Shown: positions 5,082-8,228 of the stretch, in pieces
Layout of the letters: every line of letters begins with the position of its first letter
Numbering within the stretch: position 1 is the first letter of the stretch
NCBI GenBank assembly: GCA_013816445.1
Contig: JACDEK010000039.1
Span: 1 to 8,228, forward strand
Length of the DNA stretch: 8,228 nt
Source: Candidatus Saccharimonadota bacterium
Lineage (GTDB): Bacteria > Patescibacteriota > Saccharimonadia > CAILAD01 > BJGX01
Direction: 5' to 3'
Made by a program: the position numbers and the translations under genes
Notes under the pieces: model-generated
The model's database searches: none
Seen by the model: the letters and a program-made list of their open reading frames with translations, nothing else
Told to the model about the DNA's origin: nothing

Positions 5082-5109
5082 TTTAATAATTAATACTATA
5101 ACGGTATGT

Positions 5110-5138
5110 ATTCTATCAGCTTATGCTTTAAGTGTCAA
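5110..5138 (-). promoter_or_regulatory. Promoter of the KGG stress protein gene
   Basis: On the minus strand, perfect -35 TTGACA (5138-5133), exactly 17 nt, and -10 TAGAAT (5115-5110, 5 of 6). It is the best promoter in the window. The start would fall near 5103, leaving a leader of about 123 nt. It lies just behind the stop of the SGNH hydrolase gene, for which no terminator is visible. Confidence 0.7.
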
Positions 5139-5177
5139 TAGTTTTTATGTATGATTTTTTTAATAATTACTTTACTA

Positions 5178-6572
5178 CTACTTTACTACAAGAGCAATGC
5201 TTGTCATATAAGCCAGTACCGGTGAGATGATAGTAATTGTATCTATTTCACCAAGTGGTTTATCAGTTATACCACATGCAACTATACCTGCTAAATCATT
5301 ATTTGGTCCATAGTTAGCTTGTACTTTTGTTACTATTTTACCCTTCAAAGAAAAGGTAATAGTGATAGGCTGGGTTTTATCAGTTGAAATTGAACCAACA
5401 CATATTGAAGCTCGCGTATCCGGAAACATAAACGATTGTGCATTGGCCTTAAATGCAGGGTTCGGTTTTAAAACAAGCGGTGCGGCACTTGTTACTTTAC
5501 AACCCTTAAAGTTTTTGTTAGTCTTAAAGCCATTTTGCTGCTCACAGCCTGTGTCTGAGATTCCTGGCTGATTTACTAAAACATATTCTGGTGGGTTAGT
5601 CAGGTCAATCTTAACTTGCTGGGTGATATCAAAAGGAATGATAGCTACAGGTGGCTTGGTAAAACTCCCTGTTTGCAAAACATTTACAATATATGTAGTC
5701 AATTTGTCTGACCCAGTTGCTGAGTAGTGTGTTCCGTCTACTATAAACCCTTGCGTATCTTTTTGATCATCTATCTGGGGGAACTGTAGTAATGTTGGAA
5801 ATTTATCTTGCCAAAAAAACTTATACTGACTAATAATATTATAGTTGAATTTAATTGCATTAGCATAGATTGCCAGTTGATTGATACTTAGTCGCTTACG
5901 GGTGTCATTAAATGCATTAATAAGATCTTGGGTAGTAGTATTTGGATTACCGAGATGAGCAAAGTTCAAGCTATCTTGGCTGATTGATTGTGCATAATTT
6001 CCTGGTGCTGCAATATCTGCCCATACATAGCGGGCATCAGGATTAACAGCTCTTAATTTAGTCAGTAGCTCTTGCTGTAATTGTGTAAAAGATTTAGTTT
6101 GATCAGTCTCGGGGTTTGTACCAATAAAGAGCACAATTGTTTTGGCATCTTTAACTGGATTGTATGAATTATTATGATTGGCGCAATAAACTTTGATGGA
6201 CGCTACGATAGAATTGACACATACATTTTTATTATCTGCATCTACAGCATTTAATGCATTTACACCCGGTGTAAACCCAGCCTGGGTAATAGAGCGGCCT
6301 GGATTGGCATTTACAAATGCCGGGCTGTAACCAGCAGTTTCAAGTTTTTCTCGTAAGCCTCCGCTGAGAAGAAAACCCGTGCTGAGAGAGTCACCTATCC
6401 AATAAATTGGGCCAGTTGGTGCTGGTCCATCAGCTGTACTGGCTTTACTAAAACGCAAAACCACTAGGCCAATAATCGCAATTAAAACAACTAGCGAGAG
6501 TGCCATCCACCAGCGAAAATGAAAAGTAGACTGTTGACTTTGATTAATACGAGATTTAGTTTTTGTAGCCAT
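5178..6572 (-). CDS. Secreted GDSL/SGNH-fold hydrolase with RFSxA-type signal (464 aa)
   Basis: An exported SGNH hydrolase, probably an esterase or deacetylase acting on an envelope or host glycan or lipid; the substrate is not readable. The shared signal lies at 16-44: TFHFRWWMAL, a hydrophobic core, RFSKA, with Ser42-x-Ala44 as likely cleavage site. The catalytic domain (about 56-302) shows IGDSLS (59-64, nucleophile Ser62), NPGRS (90-94, oxyanion Gly92), FIGTN (149-153, Asn153) and DGTHYSATG (279-287, Asp279/His282). A C-terminal region of about 160 residues (304-464), beta-rich in appearance with Cys343, 358, 391 and 433, is unrecognised; Cys118 and Cys130 may pair in the catalytic domain. 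The frame is open to an ATG at 6608, but that lies upstream of the -10 box; the ATG at 6572 gives the same N-terminal pattern as its relatives. No clear Shine-Dalgarno. Confidence 0.85.
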   Translation of the reverse strand: MATKTKSRINQSQQSTFHFRWWMALSLVVLIAIIGLVVLRFSKASTADGPAPTGPIYWIGDSLSTGFLLSGGLREKLETAGYSPAFVNANPGRSITQAGFTPGVNALNAVDADNKNVCVNSIVASIKVYCANHNNSYNPVKDAKTIVLFIGTNPETDQTKSFTQLQQELLTKLRAVNPDARYVWADIAAPGNYAQSISQDSLNFAHLGNPNTTTQDLINAFNDTRKRLSINQLAIYANAIKFNYNIISQYKFFWQDKFPTLLQFPQIDDQKDTQGFIVDGTHYSATGSDKLTTYIVNVLQTGSFTKPPVAIIPFDITQQVKIDLTNPPEYVLVNQPGISDTGCEQQNGFKTNKNFKGCKVTSAAPLVLKPNPAFKANAQSFMFPDTRASICVGSISTDKTQPITITFSLKGKIVTKVQANYGPNNDLAGIVACGITDKPLGEIDTITIISPVLAYMTSIALVVK

Positions 6573-6597
6573 TTTTTTTACTATCTTAGATAACTTT

Positions 6598-6625
6598 ATT
6601 ATACACAAGAACTATTGTCATGCAA
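6598..6625 (-). promoter_or_regulatory. Promoter of the SGNH hydrolase gene
   Basis: On the minus strand, -35 TTGCAT (6625-6620), 16 nt, and a perfect -10 TATAAT (6603-6598). The start near 6591 leaves a leader of about 19 AU-rich nt and excludes the in-frame ATG at 6608. An 11-bp dyad TATCTAAGATA (6590-6580 region) lies at the presumed start. Confidence 0.5.
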
Positions 6626-6647
6626 GATTTTTATTGCCATTTCGTAT

Positions 6648-7541
6648 TTATCGATTAGTAAAAAATTGAATAGGAAAACTCAGTGAATACAAAAATCTAT
6701 CTATTGATGAGTTTTTAAACTGAGCCGTATAATTACTTTGAGCAATTGTATTATCTTTATTAAGAACTGCAATTGCAAGCTTGTAGTTACCATTTGGAAA
6801 GCGACTAGTGTCAAAACCAAAAGTATATGGCGACTTCACTAACTCTTCTACAAGTGTATTATTTACAAAAAGCGCCATTGCATTTACCGTGTCAGGGTTT
6901 TGAGGAACGAAATTAACCTTAACAAAACCCGATAAAGTTCCCAAATCTTTTACGACCGGTAGTTGCTGGGTTGTAGTTGAACTACTATTATCAATCGCAG
7001 CGATATTCTGAGGCTGGGTATCGTTACCGGTGACAACCGATGTACTTTGATCTGTACCTTGGCCACTTGAGGGGGTTTGAGTGTTAGAACTTGACGATGA
7101 ATTAGTCTTATTGCTAGATGATTTTGTTGCAGGAGAAGGAGTAGGGGTTGGTGTAATTGGTACTGGGTGGTTTTTGATATATATTTTTTCTAAGTCTGAA
7201 ATCACCATATCATATAACTTAGAATACCCTTCGGGGTTAGTGGCTGCTATACATTCTTGTACACTAAATACGCGATTATACCCATAAGGAGCATACTCAA
7301 CTGAACACGGTAGGGACCGTTTAATAACAACCCCAGCATCAATCTTCGCAAGCTCTTCTGGTGGTATAACAGATGCATGAGAAAACCGCAAAACAGCGAT
7401 TCCGATGCCGGCAATTGCCACTACCAGAATAAGTGCTATCCACCACCGAAAACGAAATTTTTGTTTAGTCTTCACGCCCGAGGTATGAATAGTGCGAGAT
7501 TTTGAAGTGCTTGTTATTGCATCTATTTTTTTGCTCTGCAT
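6648..7541 (-). CDS. Secreted Ser/Thr/Pro-linker protein with C-terminal Ig-like domain and RFSxA-type signal
   Basis: A 297-aa exported protein, probably surface-exposed. Basic N-terminus (1-30, with SKSRT), then the shared signal at 29-56: FRFRWWIAL, a hydrophobic core, RFSHA; Ser54-x-Ala56 fits signal peptidase I. A small N-terminal unit (57-126) has Cys79 and Cys97. A low-complexity linker rich in Pro, Thr, Ser and Asn (127-195; PITPTPTPSPAT and on) leads to a bacterial Ig-like domain (about 200-276) with the pattern AMALFVNNTLVEE, SPYTFGFDTSRFPNGNYKLA, as in the Big_7 type found in adhesins and glycan-binding proteins. The ATG overlaps the lnt-like stop as TAATG, so coupled translation is likely. 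The function (adhesion, or carrier of the small unit) is inferred. Confidence 0.8.
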   Translation of the reverse strand: MQSKKIDAITSTSKSRTIHTSGVKTKQKFRFRWWIALILVVAIAGIGIAVLRFSHASVIPPEELAKIDAGVVIKRSLPCSVEYAPYGYNRVFSVQECIAATNPEGYSKLYDMVISDLEKIYIKNHPVPITPTPTPSPATKSSSNKTNSSSSSNTQTPSSGQGTDQSTSVVTGNDTQPQNIAAIDNSSSTTTQQLPVVKDLGTLSGFVKVNFVPQNPDTVNAMALFVNNTLVEELVKSPYTFGFDTSRFPNGNYKLAIAVLNKDNTIAQSNYTAQFKNSSIDRFLYSLSFPIQFFTNR

Positions 7542-8228
7542 TACTTTATATTATACCTCTTATGTTTTACAGGTGAAAGGCTTGGCTTGGTTCGCCATAG
7601 TGCAATACCTTGTGCTATAGCAATAACCAAACTAACCAGTACAATCCATTCTCCGAGAAGTGTATATAAGGTACGCTGATTATTCGTTATAATTGTAGCT
7701 ATAACGAGCTGCATCTTGTCTTGCCTGCTCTTCACTATCCAATTGCCATTACTGTCTAATACAAAGCTATAGCTACCGTCAGTCGCCTGTACAAAAGGCC
7801 GGGCATTAGCTACCGCCATAAATCGGGCCATTTGTTGAGCTTGATTGTGATAGCTCTGAGCATTGGCAAAAATAGACAGTGAAGCAGAATTGGTAAGAAT
7901 ATTTGCCCCATTCTTTACCAAGTCACGGTATAGCTCTGGACTAATAGCACCACTACAAGCTTGTAAGCCTAGCTTGATACTATTAACACTAAAAGGAGCC
8001 GCTGAGGTATCGCCCTTAGATACTTCACGAACCTGTGAGCTTGGGTCAACAATCTTACCTTGACCAATGAGTTTGAAAAGGTAGATATAGGCATAAGGCA
8101 TCGCCTCACCAATAGGCACCAAAAACTGTTTATTGTGCTGATACATATTCTCACCATCTGGTCTATATATAGTGACTGTATTAAAATTCTTATTGCCGAC
8201 AGATCGCTGTGTAGAAGTTATAACAGGG
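7541..8228 (-). CDS. lnt: Apolipoprotein N-acyltransferase-like protein, C-terminal part (runs off the right edge)
   Basis: Lnt transfers an acyl chain to the N-terminal cysteine of lipoproteins in the membrane. The frame has no stop up to the edge, so the gene continues; 228 residues are visible, and the ATG at 8146 is internal. Counting from the edge: the TIYRPDGE...HNKQFLVPIGEAMP stretch (19-44) is the Lnt/nitrilase pattern with the catalytic Lys33 and Glu41; LGLQACSGAISPELYRDLVK (86-105) carries the nucleophile Cys91; NQAQQMARFMAVANARPFVQ (128-147) matches the helix that follows. A C-terminal membrane helix (186-211) and basic tail fit Lnt topology. The first triad Glu and the N-terminal membrane domain lie outside. 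Odd: the usual CYE after the nucleophile is CSG. Alternative: another membrane-linked nitrilase-fold amidase. Stop overlaps the next ATG (TAATG). Confidence 0.82.
   Translation of the reverse strand, partial: PVITSTQRSVGNKNFNTVTIYRPDGENMYQHNKQFLVPIGEAMPYAYIYLFKLIGQGKIVDPSSQVREVSKGDTSAAPFSVNSIKLGLQACSGAISPELYRDLVKNGANILTNSASLSIFANAQSYHNQAQQMARFMAVANARPFVQATDGSYSFVLDSNGNWIVKSRQDKMQLVIATIITNNQRTLYTLLGEWIVLVSLVIAIAQGIALWRTKPSLSPVKHKRYNIK

Noticed and set aside
5141..5177. Terminator after the SGNH hydrolase gene
   Set aside because: There is a T/A-rich stretch but no stem on either strand, so no terminator is called.
6573..6608. Upstream ATG at 6608 for the SGNH hydrolase
   Set aside because: It lies upstream of a perfect TATAAT (6603-6598), so it would not be transcribed. 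The ATG at 6572 gives the N-terminal pattern of the related proteins.
7541..7555. TATAAT at 7555-7550 as a second leaderless promoter for the Ig-like protein
   Set aside because: The spacing (8 nt to the ATG) is nearly right, but no -35 is visible and the TAATG overlap already explains expression through coupling. It remains only a possibility.

Overview
The window looks like chromosomal DNA of a small-genome, AT-rich bacterium of the Candidate Phyla Radiation, most likely Candidatus Saccharibacteria (TM7). This is inferred from compact genes, a short IF-2 N-terminus, a KGG-repeat stress protein of a type I associate with that phylum, and several small secreted proteins without clear relatives. 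TGA is used as a stop (the ylxR stop at 437-439), so the recoded UGA of Gracilibacteria/Absconditabacteria is excluded. No RNA genes, insertion sequences or CRISPR arrays were seen.

Left part (1-1818, minus strand): a translation operon, reading leftwards, of a four-domain ribosomal protein S1 gene, ylxR and infB. infB runs off the left edge. The operon has a good promoter (TTTACA-N17-TATAGT) and a leader of about 140 nt that can fold into a long hairpin. S1 sits where nusA usually lies.

Middle (2021-3873): a small membrane-anchored Pro/Thr-rich protein with an MPTTG sorting-signal-like C-terminus (minus strand). Divergent from it is a ROK-family sugar kinase whose TATAAT lies 6 nt before the ATG, so its mRNA is probably leaderless. 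Next comes a small ImmA/IrrE-like HExxH metallopeptidase (TTG start). Its reading frame breaks at a run of five A's, and a four-cysteine zinc ribbon continues in the -1 frame.

Right part (3896-8228, minus strand): an envelope/secretion region. Four proteins (85, 120, 464 and 297 aa) share almost the same N-terminus: a basic KSR stretch, then F-x-F-[QKR]-W-W-[MI]-A-L, a hydrophobic core, and R-F-S-x-A-[GS], where S-x-A fits a signal peptidase I site. Their exported parts are otherwise unrelated: two small Cys-containing peptides, a GDSL/SGNH hydrolase, and a Ser/Thr/Pro-linker protein ending in an Ig-like domain. The last overlaps (TAATG) the 3' end of an lnt-like apolipoprotein N-acyltransferase gene that runs off the right edge. 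Among them lies a KGG-repeat general-stress protein gene. Its leader of about 120 nt can form three tandem hairpins, the last holding the Shine-Dalgarno in its loop and ending directly at the ATG.

Main points of interest: the shared export tag on four different cargoes, the frameshifted metallopeptidase/zinc ribbon, the structured leader of the stress gene, and the leaderless kinase.
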